Origin: Lepisosteus oculatus
Taxonomy: Eukaryota > Chordata > Actinopteri > Semionotiformes > Lepisosteidae
NCBI RefSeq assembly: GCF_040954835.1
Contig: NC_090698.1
Location: forward strand, 1,362,501 to 1,426,500
Length of the DNA: 64,000 nt
Direction of reading: 5' to 3'
The notes below the pieces were generated by a model. It did not search any database, was not told the DNA's origin, and saw nothing but the letters and a program-made list of their open reading frames with translations. Positions 1-20,100 of this stretch are shown here, piece after piece; position 1 is the first letter of the stretch, and every line of letters begins with the position of its first letter. The position numbers and the translations under genes are program-made.

Positions 1-3000
1 AGTCCAAAACAGACAGGTGGACACAGCAGCTCCCCGCTCCCTGCGACGGCAGAATATTCAGGAGCTAAACGCCAGGATCGTTGGGATTCTCCATTCATAA
101 GGAATGTAATTTAGACTACTAGGAAGTGCCTCGTCTGGGCTCAGTGGTTGTAGTTACGAGGTGAATCACGTGATGCCCTTTCGGCTCTATCAGTTTTGTG
201 TACGAGCTGCCAGACCAGACAGCAGCATAAAAGCATAAGCGCTGTTAAGATACGAGTATGTAAACGATCATTCATATACAGCTCAAAACCTGACCCGAGA
301 GGCAGCCTCTTTTGTCTGGCTTTGAGGTAAATCTGGAAAGCCAGTCCTCAAACGAAGATTCAGCCGGGTGTGAGGATCCAGGAGAGGGTCTCTGGATGAT
401 GTTCTCAGTTATCTCATGAAAAGCTGGAGCAGACCAAGCCTGCACTGCACTGCTCCTTGGCCCCGGGCACTCGAACCCGTCTCCAGGCCGTAGACCTAAT
501 CCCCAATGCCCCGTCTGTTCTCCCTCTCTCGCCGCAGCCCTGAAAGCCTTCCTGCTCTCCCGCGCTGCCGTGCCTGGCCTCTTTACACATGAAGCTCACA
601 GGGAGATGCTAATCTAATTGTTGTCATTCGACAAGCACTGGGTTTCAGCAGGGCTCATGTAGGAGTCAAACCCCTTGCTCTGCCCTCTGTGTGCGCTCTG
701 GGCAGGTGCTGTCCCGTGAAAATCCCAGCCTCCCCGAGCCGTGCCGCCTCCCCGAGCCACCAGCAGCTTCCTCTTCCTCCCCACTCCCGGGAGCGTGGGG
801 CGGTCCTGCGCACGTGGTGGAACCAGTATGCTCTAGCACTTCCCTCAGCTTCCTCATGATCTGAAATGCTGAGATCAGTTTGAGGAAGAGGTGCAGCTTC
901 TTCACAGTATTCAGTGTACGGACAGTGTACTGCTCTGATCTACCTTCTGTAAATCGCCCTCTTGTTGACCTCTCTCCATTTACCCATCATGCCACATCTG
1001 CTTTTATACACACCCTCACCAAAAAAGACCAGTGTGATTAATTGCACTGACCCTTCCTGTCCAGATCCTGGGAAAGGACCATGTCCCAGATTTCCAAGGA
1101 CTGGGAGTCCTATACTAGCTAACTAGGCCTTCTGTGTCACTGCTGATGAGAGGGCTGATGTGAGCAAGCTCATCCGCAGGCATGGTTATTAGTGCATGTG
1201 CCTCTGGTGCATTAGGCCAACTGAGGGCAACAGCACACCTGGCTAATTAGTCATTTCAAAAAAACATCGGAGGTTAATAGCAGCAGGTGAAAAAACGTAG
1301 TAAGCTGAGCAGAACGTTACTGCTGTGGAGCCTTCTTCAGGTGTGTGAAGACCCAAAGAAGGCTTCACAAACTCAAAGAAGGCTCCACAGCCAAAACATT
1401 GTTTCTTTTCTTCTCTTTTCAGCAGGGAAAAAACCTTTACTTGTTCCTATGCTGCCTGCGCATGCTGACGCAGTCACCTACTTGAGCTAGAGAATTAAAC
1501 AGCAAGTCAGATTATGATCCAGACAGAAACTACTGAGTGGATCTCAAGCTCCACAATAATTACTGCTGGAATGGGTCGGACGTACCAGGGTCTCTCTCTA
1601 AATCTGGGGTGATCTCTAATGCTTGAGAGAGGTAATATAGAAAAGTAAAAAGAGCTTAAAACAGACATCAAATGGCAATGTTGTTACATGAACCCCTAAG
1701 TTTTAACACACCTCAAGTTGTGTTGCCTCTTTCCTGTCTTCTGAGCTTGAAATGGAACTATAGCTCGATTTTATTTTGAGAAGCACATTTTGCATTAAAC
1801 AAAAAAAAATTAAAATCCGTTCAGGTAGTACATACAGAAGAGCACATACTTTGTATTTGGACTATGTATACAAACGTTTTATGCAAATTAGAAGTTTTCT
1901 TTCTTTTTCTTGCTTTAATCTACCCCGGGGTGCGTTTTGAGAAATGATTCTATTCTTGGCAGCAGGAAACCTCCCAGTGTTTACAAAGGGGCCCTGGGGC
2001 GCATGACCGCGATCCGAAGCTTGGATTTCACCTCTGTGTCAAATGGGAAAGATTTTTTTTTGTCTCTCCTGAAAATAATTCCGTAGTCATTTCCCTAGTG
2101 AAAGGCGGGGGAGAAGAAGGGATTTGCATACAGTTAGAGCAGCGCTGTGACCAAGCAGGAGACACAGTACGCTGAACAGTCACTGCTCGCCTTACAAAAA
2201 CACCAGCTGCGCTCCGCGTGCGCCGCGCTGTGCTCGCCGCCTGTTTCCACTTGTGCTCCGCTGTCATCTGAAAACAAAAAAGACAACGTCAGTTACAGTC
2301 CGGTGAAGGCCTCTTGACTAAAACCCCTGCTAACAGAGACAGGGTCCCGACACTGAAACAGGAATGCTGTCAGTGGGAGACGACCGCAAGCACCTTGCTT
2401 AGCGACGCCCCTCCCCTCTCTGGCACGTCTTTGTAGAAACACCCCAACACGTCTTCCAACGCGCCGGCAAGAATTCGATTGCTGAGCTAACCTTTCTGTT
2501 CCTCGGTCGTCTCAAATGCTCAGTGACTCCGACCCACCTGTGCGTTTTCCACGGCACAGCGCGGCCGGAAACGGACCCCAGAACCGACCCGAACCACGTA
2601 AGAGGAAAGGAAACACAAAAAAATCGTCTGCTTAAAAACAATGAAGATGCACATGCGTTCATGGCAAGCCCTGGTATCGCCTTTAATATTGTGTCACATT
2701 CCCTTTAAGCACAGTTCCGACGACAGTACATTCAATTGATTCTATGCCACTCGCTCAAAATCTGTGAACGCGAATTCAAAGCAATCAAGATAAAAGTGGG
2801 GAAATTAATATATGACGCTTATAAGGCCGCAGATCACAAAGCGTTTTCCAAAAGTCCCTGCTTTCTTGTGAAAAACGGGGATTCGTGCACGCCTGCGACC
2901 ACAGTTACACAGATGATTTTGCACAAGAAATCAGCGTTTCTTCAGTGGGAGCCGGGGGGTTGTCAGGCAGCAGCCCAGCCCAGACCTCGAGCGCAGGAAG

Positions 3001-5868
3001 TGGCGCAGCTCGTCAGTGGCGTTTTTAAAAATATCCCGTCTGTCCATCGAGTTTCCCACCGTGCTTTTGACCAGGGGCCGCTAGACTGCTACACATAGAC
3101 TGTTAAAACACGGCAGACTTCGCACCAAAGGCTCTCGGTGACCGTTAATGGCCAGTCGTGCTGTTCTTTGCTCACGGGATCATGAATCTTGTGCTTTTAT
3201 TGATGGTAGTAGAGTTACGTGCGAGTCACTAGTCTTTGAAGAGGTGGACGGTTCTACCGCCGACTTCTCTGGATTTGCCTAATGTCGTCTCTGGCGCTCG
3301 GCGCTGTTTTGCATGCTCTGTCTCCGGAGCCACGGAGCTCACGGGTGCCTGCACAGTGCCTGCCGGATGGGCGCAGTTATTTGTACGCAGGGCCGCTGCA
3401 CGGCGGAGACCCGGCCGTGGAGGGAGATGTGGCGGCCTGATGTGAGCTCTGGACGAGGAGCACCTCTGGCCTTCCTTTCCAAACCGCAACGGGCAATTAG
3501 CTACTGGACCGACCCTCTAAATAATGTGAGTTATAGCGTCAGTGTCCTAGACCCCTACACATTGTCGTTAGGTTTTCACAACTTTGTATCTCAGAAAAGA
3601 AACTGTACTTCAAATTCACATCTCTTTTTAAAATAACTTGCATGAAGGCAAAACACCACCATGCTAAATTAACAACACCATGCCACTTGGACTACTCCAG
3701 CCCCTGCTAATTACATCATGTGAATTTATCTCTGTATTCACTAGGAAGAACAACACCCAGGAACTGTACTGAAAGATGAGGAGAGTGTTTTACTCGCAGT
3801 AAATTCGGCTGAACCCCCCTGGATGAGCGAGGGAGAGCGATGGGTTGTGAAAGCTGTGCGTGGGAGAGAAGGGGGTTCCCTGCAGTATTAATGATGTTTA
3901 AATTGATTCATTACAGATTAAGGATGATTGAACTTGTCTGTTGTCCTCTCTTCTGGACTATCATTACAGACTCCATGAAACTCGTGCGACCCTTCAGAAT
4001 CTGGACGTATCTCACCAGTGATAGGTCTGCTCGGATTTTTCTGGGGGTAGTCAGGCTGCATGTCAGGTGTGTCTCAGGTTAGGTCTCGAACCCTCTCCCT
4101 GATACTGCTGCAGCTAGCCGAACGTGGGGGGCCCCAGAGAGCCACACTGGACACCGAGAGGCCTTGTCCAGCTCCCGAGCAGCTCTCTGAGCACAGAGAC
4201 AAGTCCTGGCTCTCCTGTCAGGGTTCGAGAGGGCAGGAAGGAGCTGCGACCGAGTGACACGCCACTGCAAGCGAGCGAGCTGTGCCCGTCACGGAAGAGC
4301 TAGTCAAATGAGCGGAGATCAGGCCGCTGCGCGTAGGGAAATGACCGCCGCGCCGCGCCCGCGTCGGTTTGCTCAGCTGTGACGTGCTCTTGGTCAATCA
4401 GAGGTCAAGCGAAAGCAAGGCGGGACGCAGCGCGGGGGGCAGTCTATTCGATGGCTAATGGCAGGGAGGAAGGGAATGATGTGAAACCATGGTGTTTATC
4501 CACCCTCACTCCCAGAGCGGTGTGCACTGCTGGATTCAGCTCTGGATTGGTTTTCTCTAAATCAGTGCAGTTAACAGGAGTGCTGCTTCCCAGCTCTTGG
4601 GTTCAGCTGCACACTAGGGTACCTGCTGGTTGGGTGGGGTTACCATGTTCTTCCCCACATTCATAGGAGTGTTTACCAGGAGCTCCAGTTTGCTTGCACC
4701 TTCTACGAACACAAAGGCCAAGGTCTGTCGCGTCCCTGTATCATCCCTGTGTGGACATTGTGGTGCTCTGGTCACGCCTCCAGTATGCATCTCCGTCCTG
4801 CGTCCTGTGTCCCCAGACAGGCTCAGGGTCTCCAGGAGGCAGTACTGTCTTTCCAATAATGAAGGCATGCACGAAACTGGGGGTCTGCAACCTGGGACTC
4901 TTGTTGCATCTGCAGAGACTGTTTTTCAGATCTCACAATTACGGCTCCACACCAATCCTATTTTTTCAGAGTCTTTTTCTGTGCTGTCAGAAATTCTGCT
5001 CAAGTGGATTTGGAGATCTGTACATGTGTATCGAGACGCACAAACATACTGTGAGCACGCAGAGACATGAAGACAAACAGAAGGACAGCGATTGTCCTTT
5101 CATCTCTCCCTGTGCTCCAGAACAATCGGAGTGATTTTAATAGCAGTTAACAAAAGGCACTGCTGCCTCCTTTCTCCACCTCCTCTGAACTCCTCTGTGC
5201 AGAATGCCGCAGGTGATTTGCATGAGAGGGATGCTAAGACTGACAGGCCAGATTTGCACAAGTAGCCCATGCAAACGAAAGGGAGACTGTTAAAGCTCGG
5301 CTGTATTGAAATACCGACAGGTGTCTCAGCTCATTGGCTCAGCGGGGATGTTAGGAAAATGAGCGCTTTGATTTCTTTCTTTTTTAGAAGGGGGCATGTT
5401 TGCGTGTGAGGATTGGTAGGGGGGGTCGGGGCATCACTAAGGTAAGATGACACCTGCCTAGCAAGGAGCACAAGTTAAAACTGAGAGCCAAGAAGAGTTT
5501 GAGACCACAGTGCAGTCGGACACGATTCGTGCTGCGAACACACTGCGATCGCCTCTCCCGCCAGCAGACCTGCGCCATTTCGGGCCGCTCTCCGCTCGGA
5601 CTGGAACAGGGGGGAGCCTGGGGTGAGAACACGAGGGGGTGTTGATAAGCGACTCCGGGTTTGCTGAGCTATCAAAGTAAGCAACAGCTGAGGCTCAGAA
5701 AAGTGATTCAAAACCCTTCCGTGATTTCTGAGAACCGGAAGGAGAGAAGGCGGGAGGGTCAGAGGACTGTGTGCGGATTAGAACTGACCCCGGTCCGAGA
5801 GAGGGGGGCGTGCTTTCAGAGCTCGCGGCAGAGAGGGGTCTTTCCCGAAGCAGGGAGAAGCGAAGAGG
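1..5868. other. Region upstream of ovol3, no gene recognised
   Basis: Open frames here are short and show no recognised domain or convincing splice-site-bounded exon. GC-rich patches lie near 2130-2240, 3250-3450 and 4270-4450. The last has a TGACGTG (CRE-like) site beside ATCAG/GGTCAAT (inverted CCAAT-like) sequence and could be regulatory. A Penelope-like inverted repeat pair lies at about 1262-1500. The 5300-5868 stretch directly before ovol3 is the likely promoter side of that gene, but I see no decisive core element. Confidence 0.5.
1262..1500. repeat. Penelope-like terminal repeat pieces, head to head
   Basis: A minus-strand piece (about 1290-1350) and a plus-strand piece (about 1370-1490) of the same family face each other. 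GCTGTGGAGCCTTCTT near 1324 is the exact reverse complement of AAGAAGGCTCCACAGC near 1377. The plus piece runs into the family's typical end (TTTTCAGCAGGGAA, then GCTGACGCAG). The same family recurs near 11820, 15421, 20095, 39598, 41095, 41590 and 42880. Assignment to Penelope-like elements rests on the GAAGAAGGCTCC...GCCGAAACG core; moderate confidence. Confidence 0.5.
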
Positions 5869-9132
<3,264 letters not shown>

Positions 9133-9816
9133 GCGCGCCAGCAAGGCTCCGCACCCAGACTGCTCCAGCCAGAGGGGTGCAACAAATGAAAACCAGCGGA
9201 TAACCCCCCGATTCGGGACACTGAGTAATGCCCCATGAGCACGTCTGCCCGAGGGACCCTGCAGAATGTAGGGCGGCGAGTGTAGCTCAGGGGTACCGGG
9301 GTCCAGATCAGGGCGGTGGCTCCTGTTTCGGCCAGGAGGCACCCCACAGTAAAACAGAACTTGTCCTCGGCGTCTGTAAGCCGGAACTTTCAGGTTCTCA
9401 ATTCAAAACCAGCAGGAGTGGAGTCTGTTCCCACCTCAGCGCTGAGGCTTGGCCCAGTCTCCACATCCAGTCAGATGGTCTGGATGGGGCACGTGGTCAG
9501 TCTCAAATTCACTGTGGAACAGGGTTTGCAGGAGCTGAACCAGGCCGGACAGCACTCAACATCAATTAGACCTGGAACAGCACCCCCGTCACCTCATTAT
9601 AGTCAAGCAGGACATCTGCCTGTCCTGTGTCATGGTAATAACCAACCCTAAGCACAAAGGACTAAACGTAACCCTGGAATCCCGCAAACCGTTTAGAAGA
9701 AAAATGGTAGCAAAACAAAACATCATTGTTCTTGTGTTCGGTGTAAAAAGAGTAAAAGAATCTGAAAACCGAAACTGCTCATTAGCCTTTGAGTGTTTTT
9801 ATTTTGCCAATACAAA

Positions 9817-9822
9817 AATAAA
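9817..9822 (+). promoter_or_regulatory. Possible poly(A) signal of ovol3
   Basis: An AATAAA lies about 685 bp after the ovol3 stop codon; a second is at 10175-10180. On the other strand, AATAAA signals at 9798-9803 and 10035-10040 could serve polr2i, so the 3' ends of the two convergent genes may overlap. The choice between sites cannot be made from sequence alone. Confidence 0.35.
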
Positions 9823-10911
9823 TCAATAGTAATACTAACAATATATATAAAACCTAAAAGATAGCACAGTTGGATTTTCTGCAGGAAGTGTGCAGATGGT
9901 CTCACCTGCCTTTTCTCTCTGACCTCTCTCGTTTCTGGATACTTGCTCTGCGGCGCGTTTCCTGGCTACACTGCTCAATATCCTCTCCAGTTCTCTGGCG
10001 CCGACTCAGAAAGCGCACTTGCAGCTATCTGTTATTTATTTCAAAATGGCTTGGGGACGGTGGAAATACAATCAAAACTGAATCAAAAGAGTCAGATGTC
10101 TCTTAATACAGCGTCCACAATCTGAAGCCTCGACTGGCCTCTGACCTGCCTTCCTCCTATAACCATACATGCACAATAAAATACTAAACAATAGCATGGG
10201 ACCAACAGTAAGGAAATGTAACTTATTCTTAGCATATAAATCAAATTAGGAAGATGACATACAAAAACGCCAATTGAACAGCCAATGTGACCTTTTTGCT
10301 TGACTTTGCCTTTATATTTTCTCTATTTCCACCTGCAAGTAATGAAGCTGCAGAAAAGCTTCTGTCAGCAACAAAGTGACATCAAGTGTGTGTTATTATA
10401 CCAATTTAAATGCTCTCGTAAACTAAAACACTGCGATTGGCTACCTTGTAAAATTGAAGTGCATGCATTTGAGATATTACATTATGGCTCTCATTTTTTA
10501 ATTCCTAACTGGCTAACCCTAATGCCGTTTCTGAACTTCAATCACTAATGTAACAGAAAGCCTATACATTTTCATTGGCAGTAGTTTAAAGTATATTAAC
10601 TATACTATTGTTAAATTTTGGCATTACATTGAGAATATCTTTCAGCTATTGCTATCAGTCAAAACGATCATTTGACTGACACACCTAACAAGAATCTCAG
10701 ACTTCACCAGGACTTCCTCCTCTGCAAAGCTAACAGTGAATACGAGAGTCATGAGGGCGGAAGAGCAGAGGTCACCCATCAGGGACATGTGTGAAACAGT
10801 AAAGTACTGGGAGAAAAGGCAGCTGGGCCACGCACACAGAACACACCGCTACACCAGAGGGCATCGCTGTGATTCTACCCAGTGCTCCGTCAGGCCTTCG
10901 GCTTCTGCCCC

Positions 10912-14765
<3,854 letters not shown>

Positions 14766-15031
14766 CGTCGCCTTCGTGAAATTAAATAACGAAGTTTTAA
14801 AAAAACAAAAAAACAAAACAACAACACCTAAACCAGCGCCTGACCCCTCCGGACCAGCGGAAGCCACCTCAACGCGCAGGCGCTCAAGAGCTGAAAGCGC
14901 CGCGCTCGCAGCCTTGCGACGCCTCGTCACTCACTGCAGCGCCACCCGGCGGCGGAGGACCGCATAACAGCCCCCGAGCTGCAGGGGCGTTTGTGCTGCA
15001 CATGTGTATTTATTTTATTTTATTTATTTAT

Positions 15032-15278
15032 TTCTTTATTAGCCCTATACAATTTCTTGCATTAGGAATTCGTCTTTTCACATACCCCAGCTTTTCTCCA
15101 GGGAGACACAGACACACAGACAGGGAGAGAAGCTTGGGGTCAGAGCGCAGGGTCAGCCATTGTACGGCGCCCCTGGAGCAGTTGGGGTTAAGGGCCTTGC
15201 TCAGGGGCCCAACAGAGTAGGATTCCTCTGCCGGCCGCGGGATTTGAACCGGCAACCTTCCAGTCACAGGCGCAGATG
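15032..15278 (-). mobile_element. tRNA-derived SINE, head incomplete
   Basis: Same family as 6603-6882, minus orientation. It retains the tail, the core (GGGCCTTGCTCAGGGGCCCA on the plus strand) and the B box (GGTTCAAATCC on the minus strand). The head is cut at about 15278, after CACAGGCGCAGATG. Confidence 0.75.
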
Positions 15279-15420
15279 TGTATTTGTTCCCGCTGTATGA
15301 CGGGCAAAGGTGACTTTACACCATTTTATTTTCTTATTCCGCGACACTACGTGTGTGATTAGGATCCGCCACACTTCCACAATTGTTGAATAGCTACTTC
15401 AGTGAACAGAAGCGAAGGAG

Positions 15421-15545
15421 TTCAGGTGGGGAGCTGCGTCAGCACGCGTAGGCTGCAAAGGAACAATAGGTTTATTCCATGCTGAAAAGAGAAAAAAAGA
15501 AAACTCAACGTTTCGGCCGTGGAGCCTTGTTCAGGTGTGAGGTTT
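15421..15545 (-). repeat. Penelope-like terminal piece
   Basis: Minus-strand copy with CTCAACGTTTCGGCCGTGGA followed by GCCTTGTTCAGGTGTG; on the minus strand this reads CTGAACAAGGCTCC...GCCGAAACGTTG. Adjacent sequence 15560-15875 looks like a degraded LINE-type 3' end. Confidence 0.5.
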
Positions 15546-17134
15546 CTTGTCCCTTCAGAAGCCGGAAGAACCGTCCTGGATTCCCCCTGTTCTCCCCCTC
15601 CCTCTGGTCAGCGTTATAGGAGCAGAAAGGCACGAACCTCCAGAGTCAGAGTTTCTTCCCACAAGCTGTCCGATTAGTGAACTCTACCCCTGCCACTGGA
15701 TCACACTGAGGGTTTGTTTTCTAAGATGTGTGTTATTTAACTTCTTGTTGCTGCTGCTGCTGTTCTGTGTTTGTTTCGGGCGATTCCTTTAATATCTTTG
15801 TATCGGAGCACACACGCAAATAAGCATTTAATTGCACTTGTACACTTGACAAATAAACTGAACTGAACTAAAAAGCTTTCGTAGCCAGGCAGGCGTGAGT
15901 CTGGGTAAGTGACGTTGACCCGCGCGACTTGCTCAGCTGGGAGGCGGGCGAGGCGTCGAGACGTGAGGACAGTGAGGAACAGTGAGGACAGTGAGGAACA
16001 GAGGCAGTTCTGAGACCGCGACGCCCTTCAGGAAGACGCGTGAAACAGCTCAAGCAAAGGACTACGACACAAAACAGCATCTCAGTACAATACCATTTCA
16101 TTTATTAATAGTTTCAATACATTCACCGGGTGCCTTTCACAAAATATTCCTTTTCAAAAATATAATTTAATAACACAACCGCTCTTTATTTCGATGCTTA
16201 CAGAACACGAAAGTTCCGAAACACGCAGAATAAAGTTCCCGCACTGCGGCCGCTCTGGCTCCGAACTCAAACATTCAGCCAACAGATTCCTAAGTGCACT
16301 GCTTTGTGGAAAAACTGCAATTTGAAGTAATAATCAAAATTCACATCAGGCCAACCTGTTTTTCTAGGGACTCATGAAGACCAGAACCCACAACACACCT
16401 GCATCAGAGGTGACACCCTCCCACAGAGCGACAACATTTACCTAGCTCCTGCAGTACCTTCAAACACCACAGGGTGGCGCATGTAGGCTAACAGTAATGG
16501 GGGACTACAGTCTTCACTGCTCTAACGCGATGCACCAGACTCCCACGATTTGGAAGCATCACTCCTACTAATTGCCTGCAGCTCTCACTGAATCCTGTCT
16601 GGTAGTTGATCTTCACACGTCTTCCACACGCTGGACACGCTCATGTCAAAATACCTGACGTGTCAGACTCGAGGTTCCAGGACAACGCAGGCTCACCTTG
16701 ATCAAATGGCAGTTTAAGAGCAGGACGAGGCAAAGATTCCCTGGCCTCTAACACAGCCACTAATGTGCTTTTCTTCTTTGAAGAGGTCAGACTAAGTAAA
16801 AGCACCTGTCTCACACTCCTCACCCTCTCCCTTCGCATTTGTTCAACAAGCAACGTTTGTTAGGTTTTGCTTGACGCCCTGAGCTCTTGGGGGAATTGTT
16901 CCTGTGAAGATCTAACTGCAAATCTGCCGGGTGAACACAGTTTAAACATCAGACCAAACCAGAAGAGAGTAATGGAAGGGGTGACAGGGCCCCTCCTGGC
17001 CCAGGGTCATGTTCTGCAGCCGGAGCTCCAGATTCAGATGGCTGTGCAGTACGGGTTTCACTTCCTGGGTCGCCTTCCTGCAGAGAGTCGGGGTGCGGGA
17101 GGATTCTGGGGCGGGGTGGGGGGTGGGGCAGGGT

Positions 17135-20100
17135 CTAGTCCTCTTTGACCAATCGGCACTCGCGCTTGATCCTAGAGAAGGGCCCCAGCTGGTCACAGAA
17201 GACGAAGTCCCAGAGCACGCGGATCCAGGAGTCGTGCTGGGGGAGGTGGTCGTAAAACTCAGGAGCCATCTTCTTCACCTGGAACAGAAAGCACAGGAGA
17301 CGCCTTCAGAACTACCGGGATTTACCCCTGGGCATTCCAGGATCACCTTAATGCCAGCCTTGTAATAGAGGGCAACAGAAGCGCCTTCAAAACACCAGGA
17401 CACCTGACAGAACGGAGGGAGAAAGAGGGGTGTGAGCAGCTTTCATTTATTCCTTTAAACATGGTTCCAAGGAATCTCTCTGCTTGTCTAGTCTGTCAAA
17501 CCCGTCAAACCAGAACAGAAAAAGAGCACAGGAGCCAGGGAGGCACAGCTGGAAGATCCAAGGCTCTCCGGAGAATTCCCTGTGAAATACAGCGGCACGG
17601 TCCGCAGAAACCAGCACCGCTCTGTCTGCATATCCAACAGGAGATGCTAGAATCCCTCGCTCCGGACGACTCCCTGCAAGAACCTCACAGCGGGTAGCTT
17701 GGAGCTGGGCCATAGAGGTTAAGGCTGAGCAGTTGTGCTTAAATACTGTAGAACGTTTTTATTGTGCTCCGGTAGCTTTGCTACCTTACGGTGCCAAGTG
17801 AGCCAACGAGAAGGTTTGGACCTTTGCTTAAAGGCGAAGAAGAACAACTTTCCCCGGTGACCAGCTCTGCTACAGCCATGCGTCGGCCCCTTTTCCTGAG
17901 CTCCACACTGCATCCTGCCAGAGCAGCAGGCGCTCAGGGAGGTGGTAAGCAGGCCAGCGGGAAGAGAGAGGATCATGTGCCGATCACGTTACACAACAGC
18001 AGTGACTCGGCTCCTCATGAACCACATAATTAGGCCGGTGAGTCACGGGCTCAGCCCACGCCCACGTCTGGGCCGACGCTTCTCGACCGGACTGCGGGAG
18101 AGAACCGACCGGACAAACCGGACAAACCACCTGCACCTCGCTCTCCGGGCGCAGCGCGCCGGCCTCTCCCTTTCTCTGCAGAGGCTGGCTGCCGTTAACT
18201 CTGTCCTCCCCCTCCCTCTGCGCCCACCGCACTGACCCGGGGGGCAGCGGCCAGGGCTCACCTGAGGCAGCCGGCAGCCGGGGATGCTGGGGAAGTCGTG
18301 GTGCTCCATGTGGTAGCCCACGTTGAAGGTGAGCCAGTTGAGGGGGCCGTAGTAGGAGTAGGTCTCGTGGCCCTTCAGGTACATGTAGTGCTCGGCGATG
18401 AAGTGGCCGGAGATGGGGTGCAGCCCCAGGCACAGGAGGGAGCCGGCCACCATGTAGACCACCGGCTTCATCCCCCACAGCTGGTAGAGGGCCAGGTCGT
18501 AGGCCAGCTGCACCAGGCCGTTGAGCAGCTCCAGCTGGGACACAGGTTTGGGGTTGACGCAGAGCGGGCGCAGGGCGTAGAAGAAGGGCTGCAGCACGAG
18601 CCAGACGACTTTGCGCAGCGGGGTGCTGAAGAGCCGGGCCTCCAGCTCGGTGGGGATGTCCACGTCCAGCCTGTCGCCCCCCAGGTAGCGGTGGTGGTCG
18701 ATGTGGTACTTCTTGAAGCTGACCGAGTAGGGCAGCCCGATGGGCAGGTTGGCGAACATCCCGAACAGCCGGTTCCACCGGGCCTCCTTGTTGCCGAAGG
18801 CGGCGTTGTGCGAGATGTCGTGGATGGCCAGCGTCAGCGAGTGGTTGACGCAGCCTCCGAAGGCGTAGGCCCAGAAGAACAGCCACTTCCAGGACAGGTC
18901 CCGCACCAGGTAGCAGGCCAGGAGCTGGGTCAGAACCATGGCAGTCACGATCCACTTCAGGTAGGGGTCCGGGCCCATCAGGGACTTGATCTCCGGGTGC
19001 TTTGCTGGACAGGGAAAAGAGAAAGGGGAGAAGGAACTGTTAAAGACTTCATCTTGGAGCGAAGAAGCCGGGTTAACGTGGTCCAGGAGAAACACCACAG
19101 CAAGCTCTGAAGGGGGCTGACGACACGGAACAGCTCCTTTTCAACTAACACAGAGGGAAAGAGCTCAGAACAAGGGAGTGAGCGTCCACCGTCTTCAAGA
19201 AAACACTTCACAAGAACAGAAGCATGTTTACAAACGAGATGGATCCATTGAGTCTGTTTTGGGGTCAGTATTTAGTTCATCTGAGGATCTCCTCCAGACC
19301 TTTCCTGAAGGAAGCCAGGGTACCGGCTTAAACCACACGATGAGCACAGGAACAGGATGGGCAGCCTGTTCCATGCTCCCACAACCCTTTGTGTGAAGAA
19401 GCGCCTCCTCTTCTTGGTTTTAAATGAAGCTGCATATCATTACCATTCACGTTCTCTGGTTCGTGTTTCACTGTTCAGTCTGAAAAAATCCCGGAGTTGA
19501 CTTTTTTTTTAACACTTATAATCTTCTCTGTTCAAAAGTAAAAAGGTTCAGGTCATTCAGCCTGATCAATCAATTCTTCGGGGCTCAGAAGGTACCTGCT
19601 TGCTCTTCCCTGAACTAATTCAAGAGCAACAGGATTGTTTCAATAATGTGGTGACCAAAACTACATCAACTTCGAAAAGAGACCTTACTAGTGCAGTATG
19701 CAATTTTAACATCACAGCTGCTTGCTCTTTGGTTACCCTGGGCAGGAGCAGCTGTGAACTGAGAGGTGCTTCCCCTCTCGGCCCCAAGCTCGGAGCGCCG
19801 GTCCGCGGGTCCGCAGGTCCAGGGGCAGCTTCCCCTGGAGTCTTGTGTGAGAGGAGAACAGCTGACGCCATTTCGCCAACAGCTGCAGCAAACCTTCAGG
19901 ACACGATGAGGCCCTCTCTTGAAGGATCACAGGGAATCAACAATATTTAGGAATCTCTTAAAATCTCTCTTACAAAGAGAGAGCAAGAGGTGAGACAGTG
20001 AAATGGGTAACCAGCAGGCTCTCTCACATCACCTTTTATCATTTAAAAAACCAGAGACTTCGGCAGGAAGGAGAGTAAATACCAAGTAAGTTCAGGTGGG

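Larger units (their letters stand above)
14766..17134. other. Region between polr2i and the desaturase gene
   Basis: Holds the polr2i promoter side, a TTTA/TTTATT microsatellite (15006-15031), a tRNA-derived SINE, a Penelope-like piece and a LINE-like 3' end with a TGAACT-type tail ending about 15875. Just below the region, inside polr2i intron 1 near 14470, is the common fish repeat fragment ACTTTATTGATCCCGAAGGG. Nothing coding was recognised between about 15880 and 17134. TBCB, which pairs with POLR2I in human, was not seen. Confidence 0.5.

Noticed and set aside
18298-19110. A 270-codon plus-strand frame over desaturase exon 2
   Set aside because: Antisense shadow of a GC-rich exon whose own frame encodes intact histidine boxes.
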